From Clostridiales bacterium (GTDB lineage Bacteria > Bacillota > Clostridia > Oscillospirales > Acutalibacteraceae), in assembly GCA_012523185.1 (NCBI GenBank), contig JAAYIY010000028.1, forward strand, positions 1-52,884: a stretch of DNA of 52,884 nucleotides. Direction: 5' to 3'. Both the position numbers and the translations under genes were made by a program. Shown here one piece after another: positions 34,329 through 43,665 of the stretch (its first letter is position 1; each line of letters starts with the position of its first letter). The notes below the pieces were generated by a model. It saw only the letters and a program-made list of their open reading frames with translations. It ran no database searches and had not been told where the DNA came from.

Positions 34329-35324
34329 CTAAAATCCGGGGCTTTGCCTTTCGCCGTCCGAGTAAATAATCTTTGTCCCGTCGGCGCCCAAAGAGAAGTC
34401 GACAAAGCAAAGGCTTTCGAGACGTTTTTTGATTGCCGCGTGCTTGTCAGGATCTGCAAAAAACAGCATAAATCCGCCGCCGCCCGCGCCGAGGAGCTTC
34501 CCGCCGAGCGCACCGGCATCGATTGCCGTCTCATAAAGCCTGTCTATATATTCTGTGGTAATAGCGCCGGAAAGTGAGCGCTTAAGGCGCCATGTATAAT
34601 CAAGAAGGCGCCCGAATTCATTTATCTTGCCGCTGTTCAGCAGCCCTTGCGCCTCACCGACAAGATTTTTCATTTCGTGGAGATTTGAAAGCGACTTTCC
34701 GATATTGCCCTGCTGCTCCTTTGATATTTCGCCCGCGTAATGTGTAAAACCCGTAAAAGCAAGCAAAAGGCGGCTTTCCAGCTTTTCTTTGTCGCCCTTG
34801 CGAAATGTTATGGGCGTGACGCTTATCCCGTCCGCCGAAAAGTCAATTCTGTTTATCCCTCCGACTGCCGCCGCCACCTGATCCTGCTCTCCGCCGGCTT
34901 CGCCGCAAAGCTTGCGTTCAAGATATATCGCTTCGTGCGCAAGCTCCATGGGCGACAAATCCTCGCCCCTAAAGTGATGCATGGCGTTCAAAAGCCCGAC
35001 GGCAAATGACGAGCTTGAGCCCAAACCTGATCTTGCCGGCAAATCCGCGTCATAATTTATCTGTATCCTGTCGGCTGCAAGGTGCTTCATCGCCTCGCGC
35101 ACCAACGGGTGGTTTGATTCGTCCGGCTTGTCAAAGCATTCTATCTTTGAATAAGTAAACTTGTTGCGGTAGCTGAAAAAAGGCGGCAAAGCGCGAAGTG
35201 TGACATAGGAGTTTTTGTTGATGGCCGCCGATAAAACGCTCCCGCCGTATTCCTCAAAATATGTCCTGTAATCTGTGCCGCCCCCGAAAAACGATACTCG
35301 GAAAGGCGTCTTGACAATAACCAT
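34329..35324 (-). CDS. GHMP-family sugar kinase (heptose/fucose kinase-like)
   Basis: The 331-residue protein has the GHMP layout: N-terminal TPFRVSFFGGGTDYRTYFEEYGG, the phosphate loop PARSGLGSSSSFAVG at 96-110, EQDQVAAAVGGINRIDF and the C-terminal GALGGKLLGAGGGGFMLFF. The N-terminal GGGTD motif is typical of D-glycero-D-manno-heptose-7-phosphate kinases and related sugar kinases. A specific substrate cannot be assigned. It begins 12 bases after the clpE stop and ends the operon. Confidence 0.8.
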   Translation of the reverse strand: MVIVKTPFRVSFFGGGTDYRTYFEEYGGSVLSAAINKNSYVTLRALPPFFSYRNKFTYSKIECFDKPDESNHPLVREAMKHLAADRIQINYDADLPARSGLGSSSSFAVGLLNAMHHFRGEDLSPMELAHEAIYLERKLCGEAGGEQDQVAAAVGGINRIDFSADGISVTPITFRKGDKEKLESRLLLAFTGFTHYAGEISKEQQGNIGKSLSNLHEMKNLVGEAQGLLNSGKINEFGRLLDYTWRLKRSLSGAITTEYIDRLYETAIDAGALGGKLLGAGGGGFMLFFADPDKHAAIKKRLESLCFVDFSLGADGTKIIYSDGERQSPGF

Positions 35325-35336
35325 ATATCCTCCGTT

Positions 35337-37613
35337 TTAATCTGCTGAAACTGACACGCCGCTTTCATGCGCCGACACATGAATCTTTTTTATCGGGGTG
35401 TCGGGGCTGTTGACGATTATTGACGCTATGCTGTCCTCAATGTTTCTGCGGATGACATTTCGCAGATCCCTCGCCCCCCTTGTGCCGTCCTCCGTCATGG
35501 CGGCAAGCTTTGCCGGGACTTCATTTTCCCATGTAAAGGTTATTCCCTTGTCGCGCAGCGGCTCCACAAGCTCGTCAAGCATCAGCTTTGCGATAGAGGC
35601 GTAATCCTCCGGAGTCAAATCGTTAAACAAAACAACCTCGTCCACACGCCCGATAAACTCGGGGCGCAGGAAGTCGCGCAGCGCTTTCATGGAACGCTCC
35701 TTTGACGCCTCGTCCTTTGTCTTGCTAAAGCCGAGAACACCGCCCTTGCGATTGCTTCCCGCGTTTGAAGTCATAATGATGACTGTGTTTTCAAAGCTGA
35801 CAGTTCTTCCCTGCGCGTCCGTGATTTTCCCCTCGTCAAGTATTTGCAGAAGGATGTTCATAACATCGGGGTGCGCTTTTTCTATCTCGTCAAAAAGAAG
35901 AACGGAATAAGGCTTCCTGCGAACCTTTTCTGTCAGCTGCCCCGCCTCGTCATAGCCCACATATCCGGGCGGCGAGCCGATTATACGTGACACGGAATGC
36001 TTTTCCATGAATTCGGACATGTCAAGCCTTATCAGTGTTTCGGGCGTGTCAAAAAGCTCCGACGCAAGCTGCTTCACAAGCTCTGTCTTGCCGACGCCGG
36101 ACGGTCCGACAAAAATGAATGAAGCCGGTCTTAAGCGCGGGCTTATCTGAATCCTGCCGCGGCGTATAGCTTTTGACACGACGTCGACAGCCTCGTCCTG
36201 ACCGATTATCTTTTCTTTAAGCCTTTTGTCAAGATCGGCAAGCCTGCGCAAATCGCTCTCTATTATCTTGCTTGCGGGAATGCCTGTCCAGAGGTTTATG
36301 ACCTTTGCTATGTCGTCCTCCGTGACAAAGTTGTCCTCCGCCTTTTTCTCAAGCTCCGCCATCTTAATCTCCGCGGAAATGAGGTCTGATTTGATGCCCG
36401 CAAGCTCCTCATAATTAACTTCGCCGCCGCTTTCCTGTATGTCCATCAGCTCCCGCTGCGTTTCCCTCATCCTCTCGACATCTTTTTCGGCAAGCTCAAG
36501 CTCGCCGATTGCTTTATTGCGCAAATTTGCGCTCGTGCATGCTTCGTCAAGAAGGTCAATGGCTTTGTCCGGCAAAAATCTGTCGTTTATATATCTTTCC
36601 GAAAGAATGACTGCGCGCCGTATGAGCGAGTCGCTCATCCTGACCCTGTGATATTGTTCATAGTATTTCTTGACGCCTGTCAACATTTCGCACGTCTCGT
36701 CGATTGACGGCTCCTCAACCTTAACGGGCTGAAGCCTGCGCTCAAGCGCGGCGTCCTTTTCGATGTATTTCCTGTATTCGGTGAATGTCGTGGCGCCGAT
36801 TATTTGTATCTCGCCTCTTGAAAGCGCGGGCTTTAGGATGTTGGCGGCATTCATTGAGCCTTCGGCGTCGCCTGTCCCCACAAGGCTGTGAACCTCGTCT
36901 ATAAAAAGAATGATGTTGCCCTCCGCCTTGACCTCCTCGACAAGCCCTTTTATGCGGCTTTCAAATTGACCTCTGAACTGTGTCCCCGCGACAAGCGCCG
37001 TGAGATCCAAAAGATGAATCTCCTTTTCAAGAAGCTTTACAGGCACTTCGCCCTCGGCTATGCGCATGGCAAGCCCTTCGGCTATTGCCGTTTTTCCGAC
37101 ACCCGGCTCACCGATAAGGCACGGGTTGTTTTTGGAGCGTCGGCACAGGATTTGGATTGTCCTGTAAATCTCCTTTTCCCTGCCTATTATCCTGTCAAGC
37201 TTGCCCTCTTTCGCCTTTGATGTGAGGTCGGTGCAGTAGAGGTTGAGGAACTTCCTCTCCTTTTTCGCGCGTTCCTTTTTGCCGCGTTTTTTTGACTTTG
37301 TCCCCTGCCTGCCGGGCTCGGGGGAAATGCCCTCCAAATCTTCCGGAGGCATTTGCATAAACGGAAGCGTTCCGGCTCCGCCCGGCTTAAAGTCGCCGTT
37401 TTCGCCGAAAAGCTCGTCGAACTGCTCGCTGACGCCTTCAACCTCGTCCTCGCTTATTCCCATGCTCTGCATCATCTGCTTGATGGGTCCGAGATTCAGA
37501 TCCATCGCGCATTTCATGCAGAATCCCTCCTGCTTGCTTTTATCGCCCTCGATTTTTGTGATAAAAAACATGGCGGGACGTTTTTTGCATCTGCTGCAAA
37601 GAATTTGTTTCAT
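35337..37613 (-). CDS. clpE: ClpE-like Hsp100 ATPase with N-terminal zinc finger
   Basis: The 758-residue protein has Cys6-x2-Cys9 and Cys32-x2-Cys35 (CSRC and CMKC), the N-terminal zinc finger of ClpE, in place of paired Clp-N repeats. A very basic linker (106-121) follows, then AAA-1 (Walker A GEPGVGKT at 168-175; [11 protein letters not shown]), a short coiled middle region, and AAA-2 ([22 protein letters not shown]). It unfolds proteins for ClpP or refolds aggregates. ClpE is normally heat-inducible through CtsR; I see no CtsR box at its start because it sits inside an operon four bases behind pgsA. Confidence 0.9.
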   Translation of the reverse strand: MKQILCSRCKKRPAMFFITKIEGDKSKQEGFCMKCAMDLNLGPIKQMMQSMGISEDEVEGVSEQFDELFGENGDFKPGGAGTLPFMQMPPEDLEGISPEPGRQGTKSKKRGKKERAKKERKFLNLYCTDLTSKAKEGKLDRIIGREKEIYRTIQILCRRSKNNPCLIGEPGVGKTAIAEGLAMRIAEGEVPVKLLEKEIHLLDLTALVAGTQFRGQFESRIKGLVEEVKAEGNIILFIDEVHSLVGTGDAEGSMNAANILKPALSRGEIQIIGATTFTEYRKYIEKDAALERRLQPVKVEEPSIDETCEMLTGVKKYYEQYHRVRMSDSLIRRAVILSERYINDRFLPDKAIDLLDEACTSANLRNKAIGELELAEKDVERMRETQRELMDIQESGGEVNYEELAGIKSDLISAEIKMAELEKKAEDNFVTEDDIAKVINLWTGIPASKIIESDLRRLADLDKRLKEKIIGQDEAVDVVSKAIRRGRIQISPRLRPASFIFVGPSGVGKTELVKQLASELFDTPETLIRLDMSEFMEKHSVSRIIGSPPGYVGYDEAGQLTEKVRRKPYSVLLFDEIEKAHPDVMNILLQILDEGKITDAQGRTVSFENTVIIMTSNAGSNRKGGVLGFSKTKDEASKERSMKALRDFLRPEFIGRVDEVVLFNDLTPEDYASIAKLMLDELVEPLRDKGITFTWENEVPAKLAAMTEDGTRGARDLRNVIRRNIEDSIASIIVNSPDTPIKKIHVSAHESGVSVSAD

Positions 37614-37617
37614 CTAT

Positions 37618-38253
37618 TTACTCCTTGGCGCCAAAACTTTTTTCCCTTGCTCTTTTCTCCCTGAACTGGCGCACCGTGTCGGGAACATAGCTGAAAAACG
37701 CCATGATTGTCAGCAAGGCGGAAATGATTATCAATATTTTCATAACAGACGTCGACAACGTAAAGTATTTGCTGAAAGCGCCTATTTGCGGGCCGAATCC
37801 TATTATGAGCAGCATCACGCCGTAAAAAACAAATGTCGCGACTTTACCGTATATTTCTGCCGCTCCGGGACGAAGTCCCAAACCTATCATCACCATTGCC
37901 ACAATTACCATCAAAGCCTCTTTCGCAAGGAAAACAATGAAAATCCAGCTGAACCAAACCATTTCGGCGACGTCGCCTTTTCTGAAAAAAATAAAAAGCA
38001 TTATCGCGATGGCAATCTGTGTAAGCTTGTCGGCAAGAGGGTCAATAACCTTTCCGAGATCGCTTGTCTGATTAAAGCGGCGCGCTATCTTGCCGTCAAG
38101 TGCATCTGACAAGCCGGAAAGAAAAAGAACAAACACCGCCCAGCCGATGTGACTGTTGCGGAACAAAAACACAAATATCGGCACCATCAGTATCCTTAAA
38201 AACGAGATGAGGTTGGGAACCGTTTTCCAGTTTGAAAATAAGTTGTCCGCCAT
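37618..38253 (-). CDS. pgsA: CDP-diacylglycerol-glycerol-3-phosphate 3-phosphatidyltransferase
   Basis: The 211-residue membrane enzyme has the CDP-alcohol phosphotransferase signature DALDGKIARRF, then GKVIDPLADK (D-x2-D-G-x2-A-R-x8-G-x3-D-x3-D), at about 50-76, and N-terminal TVPNLISFLRI typical of PgsA. It makes phosphatidylglycerol phosphate. About five hydrophobic helices are present. It follows cvpA after 49 bases and precedes clpE by four. Confidence 0.92.
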   Translation of the reverse strand: MADNLFSNWKTVPNLISFLRILMVPIFVFLFRNSHIGWAVFVLFLSGLSDALDGKIARRFNQTSDLGKVIDPLADKLTQIAIAIMLFIFFRKGDVAEMVWFSWIFIVFLAKEALMVIVAMVMIGLGLRPGAAEIYGKVATFVFYGVMLLIIGFGPQIGAFSKYFTLSTSVMKILIIISALLTIMAFFSYVPDTVRQFREKRAREKSFGAKE

Positions 38254-38302
38254 TTTATTACCCCCGTTGTTTCCTGAAATGTTAAAGCCGCGCGGCTTCG
38301 CC

Positions 38303-39004
38303 TTAGAATTTGAGCATCAATCCGCTGTCATTTACCGCCGCCACAAACTTGGATGCTGCAATGGCGTTTGAAATCGCGCCGTCGCCGGCGATGTTCATAA
38401 TTATTGTTAAAAGCATACAGGTGAGAATAACAACGACTATGCCCTTTGCGACTCCAAGCAGCGCTCCGAGCGCGCTGTTGACCTGCTTGAGAACCGGTAT
38501 CCGCGCGATTTTGTTTATCAGCCCCGCCAGCGCATGAAAAACAGCCGACGACGTGAACAGCAAAAGGATGAACGACAAAGCTTCAAGTGCGGCCGTTATT
38601 ATCGGCTGCGCCACTCTTGAGGTGACCTCCGCCGCGATTGACTCCTTTTGCAAAATGTCAGCCGAGCCGACACTTTCGATGAGTGAGTTTACGTCTATAC
38701 CCAGGGATTTGGCGGCATTTACGGCATATTCCGGCAGGCCCTTTATTGCCGCCATCGCCGTCTCCGTCACAGCCTGCGCTCCGGCGGCGTCCGAAACTTC
38801 GGACATGACCCATTCGGCTACACGCCGCTCAAAGAAGGCGTTGTATATCCACTGTGCGACATCACGGCAAAACGCCGTCGCAAAGACCGACGCACCTATC
38901 CACGCCGCGACTCCGAGAATGCCGATTAGAAAACCTTTGTGCGACGCTCTGTTTACAATGAAGAAAAACAGAGCGATGAGCGCGACATCGACTATAAATC
39001 TCAT
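38303..39004 (-). CDS. cvpA: CvpA family membrane protein
   Basis: The 233-residue protein starts with FIVDVALIALFFFIVNRASHKGFLIGILGVAAW, the CvpA opening, and has four hydrophobic helices with a polar loop between the second and third. It ends with VLKQVNSALGALLGVAKGIVVV, also conserved. CvpA-like proteins are linked to colicin production and envelope stress in other bacteria; the exact role is unknown. GGGGAG precedes the ATG, and it heads the operon to 34329. Confidence 0.85.
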   Translation of the reverse strand: MRFIVDVALIALFFFIVNRASHKGFLIGILGVAAWIGASVFATAFCRDVAQWIYNAFFERRVAEWVMSEVSDAAGAQAVTETAMAAIKGLPEYAVNAAKSLGIDVNSLIESVGSADILQKESIAAEVTSRVAQPIITAALEALSFILLLFTSSAVFHALAGLINKIARIPVLKQVNSALGALLGVAKGIVVVILTCMLLTIIMNIAGDGAISNAIAASKFVAAVNDSGLMLKF

Positions 39005-39047
39005 TCAACACTCCCCTTTTGCTTTATCTTTCGCTTTCTGAAGAAAT

Positions 39048-39076
39048 ATTTTACCATAAGAATGTTACAAAAACAA
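39048..39076 (-). promoter_or_regulatory. Sigma-A promoter of the cvpA-pgsA-clpE-kinase operon
   Basis: On the minus strand, TTGTTT (39076-39071) and TAAAAT (39053-39048) are spaced by 17 bases, about 45 bases before the cvpA start. Confidence 0.55.
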
Positions 39077-39087
39077 GGCAAAACATG

Positions 39088-40272
39088 TTAAGAGTTTTTG
39101 GTTTTGGAGCTTTTGCCGTATATGCTGTGCTTTTCTATCCTGTCGTTAAACAAGATATAAATATCTTTGTCTGTCAGCTCCAGCGACACTGCTGTTTCGG
39201 AAAATCTTTTTGAATATATCTCCTTACCGGCGCTGTTGAACACAAAAACGCCGTCCTTTGTCAGCGCGGCGGCGCAGCTTGAGCCGCACGCGGCGTCCGT
39301 CACCTTGCTCTTGAAGCTTTCCTCAAAGCTTTTTGAGCCGTCCTCGGCATAGACACGGAACTTCGCGGAATTTTCGTCTCCGTATGGAAGCAAAACAACT
39401 GCCTGCCTGCCGTTTTCCGCGGATGCAAAGCGGCGAACCTCATCTCCGGAAAACTGCTCGTCATTCCTTGACATATCGCGGGATATTACGCTGCGCAGAT
39501 TGTCCCCGATTGCGATGATTTGCTTTTTCTTTGTGTATTGCACGTCGATGAGTGTTGTTTTCGAGTATTCAAACGACGCCAAAGGCTCGGGCGATCCCAT
39601 TTGAAAAACGTGCAGCTTTGAGCAAATCTCCGCATCCTTTACGCCTAAAACTATCACGGCAATATTTTTGCCGTTGCCGGATATGGACATATCGACAATG
39701 TAGTCTGAAACACATTCCCACTTAAAATGCTCCTTCATGCCGCGGTCATAAACAGTCAGCTCGCTTGCCGACTTGTCAGAGACAAAGGCGACGGCGGCAA
39801 ACCCGTTTTTGCCCATTGCGGCAGTGAGCACGGCGCCCTTTGTCTCGCCCGAATAAAGGAGCCTTGTCTTGCTTATCACGCAGAATTTGTTCGTGTTCCT
39901 GTCATAAACAATCGCCCTGCCGTTGTTGGCGCAGACCGCGGGGTCTGAATAGCTGCAAGCGATGCTTTGAAGCTCGGCCGCCGAAAAGCTCAATGTTGAT
40001 ATGGCGTCGGGGCTGACGAGCAAAATGCCCGAGCCAATCTTTTTCATGTCGCTTATGTCTTTGCCGGGGGTGCTGTAAGGATAACCTCCGCCGCTTCTGA
40101 CAGAGGAGGCAAATGACACAAAAGCGTCCGAAACATTAGACATCGCGACGCTCCCGACAGTCTTGGCGGCAATGTAAATGCCCGTGAAAATGACAAGCGC
40201 CGCAAAAATCGGCTTTGCCGCCGACGAATGTTTCCTCTTTTCAGGTTTTTGTTTTTGTTTTTTCATCTTCAT
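39088..40272 (-). CDS. DUF5711 family membrane-anchored beta-propeller-like protein
   Basis: From the ATG at 40272 (AAGGTG just upstream; ATG at 40266 is also possible) the protein has 394 residues: a basic start, one membrane helix (AAKPIFAALVIFTGIYIA at about 18-35), and an outward-facing body of repeated strands with short V-D/A-V patterns like a WD/PQQ-type propeller. This matches clostridial DUF5711 proteins next to truA; no function is known. Its start overlaps the truA end by 32 bases. Confidence 0.8.
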   Translation of the reverse strand: MKMKKQKQKPEKRKHSSAAKPIFAALVIFTGIYIAAKTVGSVAMSNVSDAFVSFASSVRSGGGYPYSTPGKDISDMKKIGSGILLVSPDAISTLSFSAAELQSIACSYSDPAVCANNGRAIVYDRNTNKFCVISKTRLLYSGETKGAVLTAAMGKNGFAAVAFVSDKSASELTVYDRGMKEHFKWECVSDYIVDMSISGNGKNIAVIVLGVKDAEICSKLHVFQMGSPEPLASFEYSKTTLIDVQYTKKKQIIAIGDNLRSVISRDMSRNDEQFSGDEVRRFASAENGRQAVVLLPYGDENSAKFRVYAEDGSKSFEESFKSKVTDAACGSSCAAALTKDGVFVFNSAGKEIYSKRFSETAVSLELTDKDIYILFNDRIEKHSIYGKSSKTKNS

Positions 40273-41002
40273 AAAACACCTTGTTAAGATAAAGCCCGTA
40301 TGCCGGAGCGGTGGCACCGGCTCTGTTTCTGTCGCGGGAGGCGATGATTTCGGCAAGACTGCCTTTTTGAATCTTTCCCGCGGACATATCAAGCATCGTC
40401 CCGACCATTATACGCGCCATGTTGTATAAAAATCCGTCCGCTTCAATCGAAAACACAACCTCGTCGCCGTCCCTTGCCGTCTCAAAACGAAAAACATTCC
40501 GAACAGTGTCCGCGGCGCTCCCGCCTGACGACGCAAAGCCCTTAAAGTCATGTCTCCCGACAAACGCCGACGCTTCCGCCATAAGAGCTTTTTCGTCGAT
40601 GCTGTGTTTATATTGCAGGCTTTTTCCGTATAAAAACGGGTTTCTGTGCGGTGAGTTCCAAACCTTGTAAATGTATTCCTTTGACAGGCACGAATAGCGC
40701 GGGTGAAACTCGTCAGGGACATCGCAGCAGCCATAGACGCCGATATCGTCGGGCAAATGGGCATTTAACGCCGCGATAATCTTTTCGCGATTCATTTCCG
40801 AATTTGTGCTGAAGCAGCAGCAGTACATATTGGCATGGACTCCGGCGTCGGTGCGTGAACAGCCTGTGACGCCGTAGCGCGTCCCGAAAACGGATTCGAT
40901 GGCATTTTGCAGTGTTTCTTGAACAGTCACGCCGTTTTTCTGCACCTGCCATCCGTGGTATGCTCCGCCGTCAAAGCGAAGTGTCAGCATTAGCTTTTTC
41001 AT
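40241..41002 (-). CDS. truA: tRNA pseudouridine(38-40) synthase TruA
   Basis: The 253-residue protein has TLRFDGGAYHGWQVQ, the catalytic Asp52 in GCSRTDAGVHA, and EYIYKVWNSPHRNPF and EADGFLYNMARIMVGTML, all TruA signatures. It isomerises U38-U40 in tRNA anticodon stems. Its ATG overlaps the ecfT stop (ATGA), continuing the well-known ecfA1-ecfA2-ecfT-truA gene order of Firmicutes. Confidence 0.96.
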   Translation of the reverse strand: MKKLMLTLRFDGGAYHGWQVQKNGVTVQETLQNAIESVFGTRYGVTGCSRTDAGVHANMYCCCFSTNSEMNREKIIAALNAHLPDDIGVYGCCDVPDEFHPRYSCLSKEYIYKVWNSPHRNPFLYGKSLQYKHSIDEKALMAEASAFVGRHDFKGFASSGGSAADTVRNVFRFETARDGDEVVFSIEADGFLYNMARIMVGTMLDMSAGKIQKGSLAEIIASRDRNRAGATAPAYGLYLNKVFYEDEKTKTKT

Positions 41003-41817
41003 CAAATCAACGCCTTGAACTTGTAGTTTAAAAAGATTATGCCGCCAAAAAGCAACGCGACACAAAAAGCCGCCGCGAAATCACGGGCGGAAAGCTTCAT
41101 CTGCTTCATCCTTGTCCTGCCGTCGCCGCCGTGATAGCAGCGGCATTCCATGGCAAACGCCAGCTCATATGCCCTGCGGAAGGCCGATATGAAAAGCGGT
41201 ATAAGAATTGGTATGAGCGCTTTCGCGCGCTTGATGACACCGCCGCTTTCGAGATCCGCGCCTCTTGCTTTTTGGGCGTTCATGATACGGTCAATTTCCT
41301 CAATCAATGTCGGTATGAATCGCAGCGCAAGCGTCATCATCATCGCAAGCGTGTTGACCTGTATCTTGAAAAGCTTTAAAGGCGACAGCAGCCTTTCGAT
41401 GGCGTCCGTCAAGTGCGTCGGCGTCGTGGTGTAAGTCAGCAGTGAGCTTCCCGTTATCAGGCATATTATCCTTATCACCATAAAGCCCGCTGTGTAAAGA
41501 CCTTTGTCTGTGATGCTTATCTTCCAAAACCCGAAAAGCTCGCGCCCGCCGCCCGTGTATAAAATGTTTAAAACCGCTGTGAAAACAAGAATTATGAATA
41601 TCGGCTTCAGGCTTTTAATCATCATCCTGAAAGGCACTTTTGACAAGACTGTGAGCAACAGCGTAAAAACAGCCACAAGTCCGAGCGACAAAAAGTTTTT
41701 GCAAAAGAAAATCATGATAACAAACAGGAATGTCAGCGCCGTCTTCATCCGCGCGTCAAGCCTGTGGAGGACAGAGTCGCCGGGAAGATATTGACCGATG
41801 GTTATGTCACGAATCAC
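41002..41817 (-). CDS. ecfT: Energy-coupling factor transporter transmembrane protein EcfT
   Basis: The 271-residue membrane protein starts with GTG (GTGA overlap with the ecfA2 stop). HRLDARMKTALTF and LRFIPTLIEEIDRI are family features, and the two cytoplasmic coupling motifs are AQKARGAD (about 180-187) and AMECRCYHGGDGRTRM, with Arg between two Cys. EcfT joins two ATPases to interchangeable substrate-binding S-components for vitamin or metal uptake. No S-component gene is in the window, as expected for a shared (group II) module. Confidence 0.93.
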   Translation of the reverse strand: MIRDITIGQYLPGDSVLHRLDARMKTALTFLFVIMIFFCKNFLSLGLVAVFTLLLTVLSKVPFRMMIKSLKPIFIILVFTAVLNILYTGGGRELFGFWKISITDKGLYTAGFMVIRIICLITGSSLLTYTTTPTHLTDAIERLLSPLKLFKIQVNTLAMMMTLALRFIPTLIEEIDRIMNAQKARGADLESGGVIKRAKALIPILIPLFISAFRRAYELAFAMECRCYHGGDGRTRMKQMKLSARDFAAAFCVALLFGGIIFLNYKFKALI

Positions 41818-42677
41818 GGCGCCACCTCCCCGAACACACGAAGAATCTCGTCTCGCCCCTGCTCGTTTGTGTAAACAGAAGCGGCGACGGGCAATCCTCT
41901 GTCGCGCAGCCCTATGAAAATACGCGTAATTTCAGGGACGTTCAAGTCCATTTCCATAAGCTCCCTGCCGCGCGAAAAAACTTCCGAAACGGTTCCGAAC
42001 ATCGCCACGGCGGAATTGTTCAGGACAAGCACCTTTGAAGCAAGTCGTGCGACGGCCTCCATGCTGTGAGAAACAAGAAGCACTGTGCTGCCCGTGTGCT
42101 CATGGTATTCCTTTATAAGCCCCAGAATCATATCCCTTCCCCTTGGGTCAAGCCCCGCTGTCGGCTCGTCAAGCATGAGCACTTCCGGCTCCATTGCCAT
42201 GACTCCGGCTATTGCCGCGCGCCTTTTCTCCCCGCCGGACAAGTCAAAGGGCGATTTTGACAGCAGCTCCTCATTTATTCCGACAAACCTTGCCGCGCGC
42301 AGAACACGCGCTGATATCTCGTCCTCGCCGAGACCCATATTCTTAGGCCCGAAAGCTATGTCTTTGTAAACCGTGTCCTCAAAAAGCTGATATTCGGGGT
42401 ATTGAAAGCAAAGCCCTGCCTTGAATCGGGCGGCGCGGACGCTCTCCTTGCTTTCCTGAATATCGCTGCCGTCGAGCAAAACCCTGCCGGAATTCGGCTT
42501 CAGCAGGCCGTTGAAATGCTGAATCAGCGTGCTTTTCCCCGAGCCTGTGTGCCCGATGATGCCGACAAAATCGCCCTTTTGAATCTCGATGTTGATGTTT
42601 TTTATCGCGGCGACTTCAAATGAAGTTTTTTCGCCGTAAATATATGTCAGGTTTTCAGCTTTGATTACGGGCGTCAT
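41814..42677 (-). CDS. ecfA2: Energy-coupling factor ATPase EcfA2
   Basis: The 287-residue ABC ATPase has Walker A GHTGSGKST, Q-loop CFQYPEYQLFEDTVYKDIAFGP, signature LSGGEKRR and Walker B VLMLDEPTAGLDPRGRD. YPEYQLFEDT points to EcfA2 (the EcfA1 form has NPDNQ). The ATG at 42677 is chosen because it overlaps the ecfA1 stop and begins MTPVIKAENLTYIY; a longer frame runs back into ecfA1. Confidence 0.94.
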   Translation of the reverse strand: MTPVIKAENLTYIYGEKTSFEVAAIKNINIEIQKGDFVGIIGHTGSGKSTLIQHFNGLLKPNSGRVLLDGSDIQESKESVRAARFKAGLCFQYPEYQLFEDTVYKDIAFGPKNMGLGEDEISARVLRAARFVGINEELLSKSPFDLSGGEKRRAAIAGVMAMEPEVLMLDEPTAGLDPRGRDMILGLIKEYHEHTGSTVLLVSHSMEAVARLASKVLVLNNSAVAMFGTVSEVFSRGRELMEMDLNVPEITRIFIGLRDRGLPVAASVYTNEQGRDEILRVFGEVAP

Positions 42678-43537
42678 CAAATCAACCCCCGTTTCTTTGC
42701 CGCGTCGGCGACAGCCTCGACACATTCATCGGCGGTGAGTATCCCCTTTGGAAGGTCTATCCCCTCCGAAATGAGCATGTCCGCAAATTCGGCGGCGACC
42801 GGCACGTCAAGCCCAGACTCCCTAAGCGTGTCTTTGTTTGAAAAAACTTCTTTCGGCGTCCCGTCAAGGATTATTCCGCCGTCGTCCATCACAATTATTC
42901 TGTCCGCCTGCGCGGCCTCATCCATAAAGTGCGTTATAAAGACGACTGTTATCCCAAGCTCTCGGTTGAGGCTTTTGACTGTCTTCATGACCTCAACCCT
43001 GCCTTTCGGGTCAAGCATCGCCGTCGGCTCGTCAAGGACAATGCATTCGGTGCGCATGGCGATTATCCCGGCTATGGCGACGCGCTGTTTTTGCCCGCCC
43101 GAAAGATTGTGCGGCGGAAAGCCCCTGAAATCGTACATGCCGACAGAGCGTAAGGCGCTGTCGACGCGCCTGCGTATTTCCTTTGGCTCCACTCCGAGGT
43201 TTTCAGGTCCGAAAGCCACGTCGTCCTCCACAACAGTCGCAACTATTTGATTGTCGGGGTTTTGAAACACCATGCCGACGGCGCGCCTTATTTCAAATGT
43301 CAAGGAGCTGTCTGACGTGTCCATCCCGTTGACAAAAACCTTGCCCTCCTGCGGCACAAGGATTGCGTTGCAAAGCTTCGCAAGAGTCGACTTTCCTGAG
43401 CCGTTATGCCCCAACACAGCTACAAAGCTGCCTCTTTTGACAGAAAGGCTTATGTTTTTTATAACAGCCTCGGCGTTTGCCGTCTCACTGTCATAAAAAA
43501 ACGCCGCGTTTTTAATTTCGATTATATTTTCGTGCAT
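42677..43537 (-). CDS. ecfA1: Energy-coupling factor ATPase EcfA1
   Basis: The 286-residue ABC ATPase has Walker A GHNGSGKST, Q-loop VFQNPDNQIVATVVEDDVAFGPENLG, signature LSGGQKQR and Walker B CIVLDEPTAMLDPKGR. It pairs with EcfA2 to power the ECF transporter. AGGA lies eleven bases before its ATG. A palindrome and an 18-codon frame lie just upstream (43522-43582). Confidence 0.94.
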   Translation of the reverse strand: MHENIIEIKNAAFFYDSETANAEAVIKNISLSVKRGSFVAVLGHNGSGKSTLAKLCNAILVPQEGKVFVNGMDTSDSSLTFEIRRAVGMVFQNPDNQIVATVVEDDVAFGPENLGVEPKEIRRRVDSALRSVGMYDFRGFPPHNLSGGQKQRVAIAGIIAMRTECIVLDEPTAMLDPKGRVEVMKTVKSLNRELGITVVFITHFMDEAAQADRIIVMDDGGIILDGTPKEVFSNKDTLRESGLDVPVAAEFADMLISEGIDLPKGILTADECVEAVADAAKKRGLI

Positions 43538-43578
43538 TTATTATGATTCCTGTTGTTGGTTATGACTTTTAAAATCAT
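43522..43578 (-). other. Possible 18-codon leader ORF overlapping the ecfA1 start
   Basis: ATG at 43578 follows AAAGGAAGG at good spacing and reads MILKVITNNRNHNKCTKI, stopping 13 bases inside ecfA1. It might couple translation into ecfA1, or be chance. It starts inside the palindrome 43558-43582. Confidence 0.25.
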
Positions 43579-43582
43579 AACC
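43558..43582. promoter_or_regulatory. Palindrome upstream of ecfA1
   Basis: GGTTATGA (43558-43565) pairs with TCATAACC (43575-43582), and the centre TTTTAAAA is itself palindromic with one unpaired C. It has no T-run after it on either strand, so an operator is more likely than a terminator. It ends 20 bases from the ecfA1 start. Confidence 0.4.
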
Positions 43583-43665
43583 GGTGCCTTCCTTTGATTT
43601 TAATGTTGACTTTACCGTCGGCTTGCCTGTCCGTGAAAATGTTGCCGCGGCGCACCTTTAAGTTT

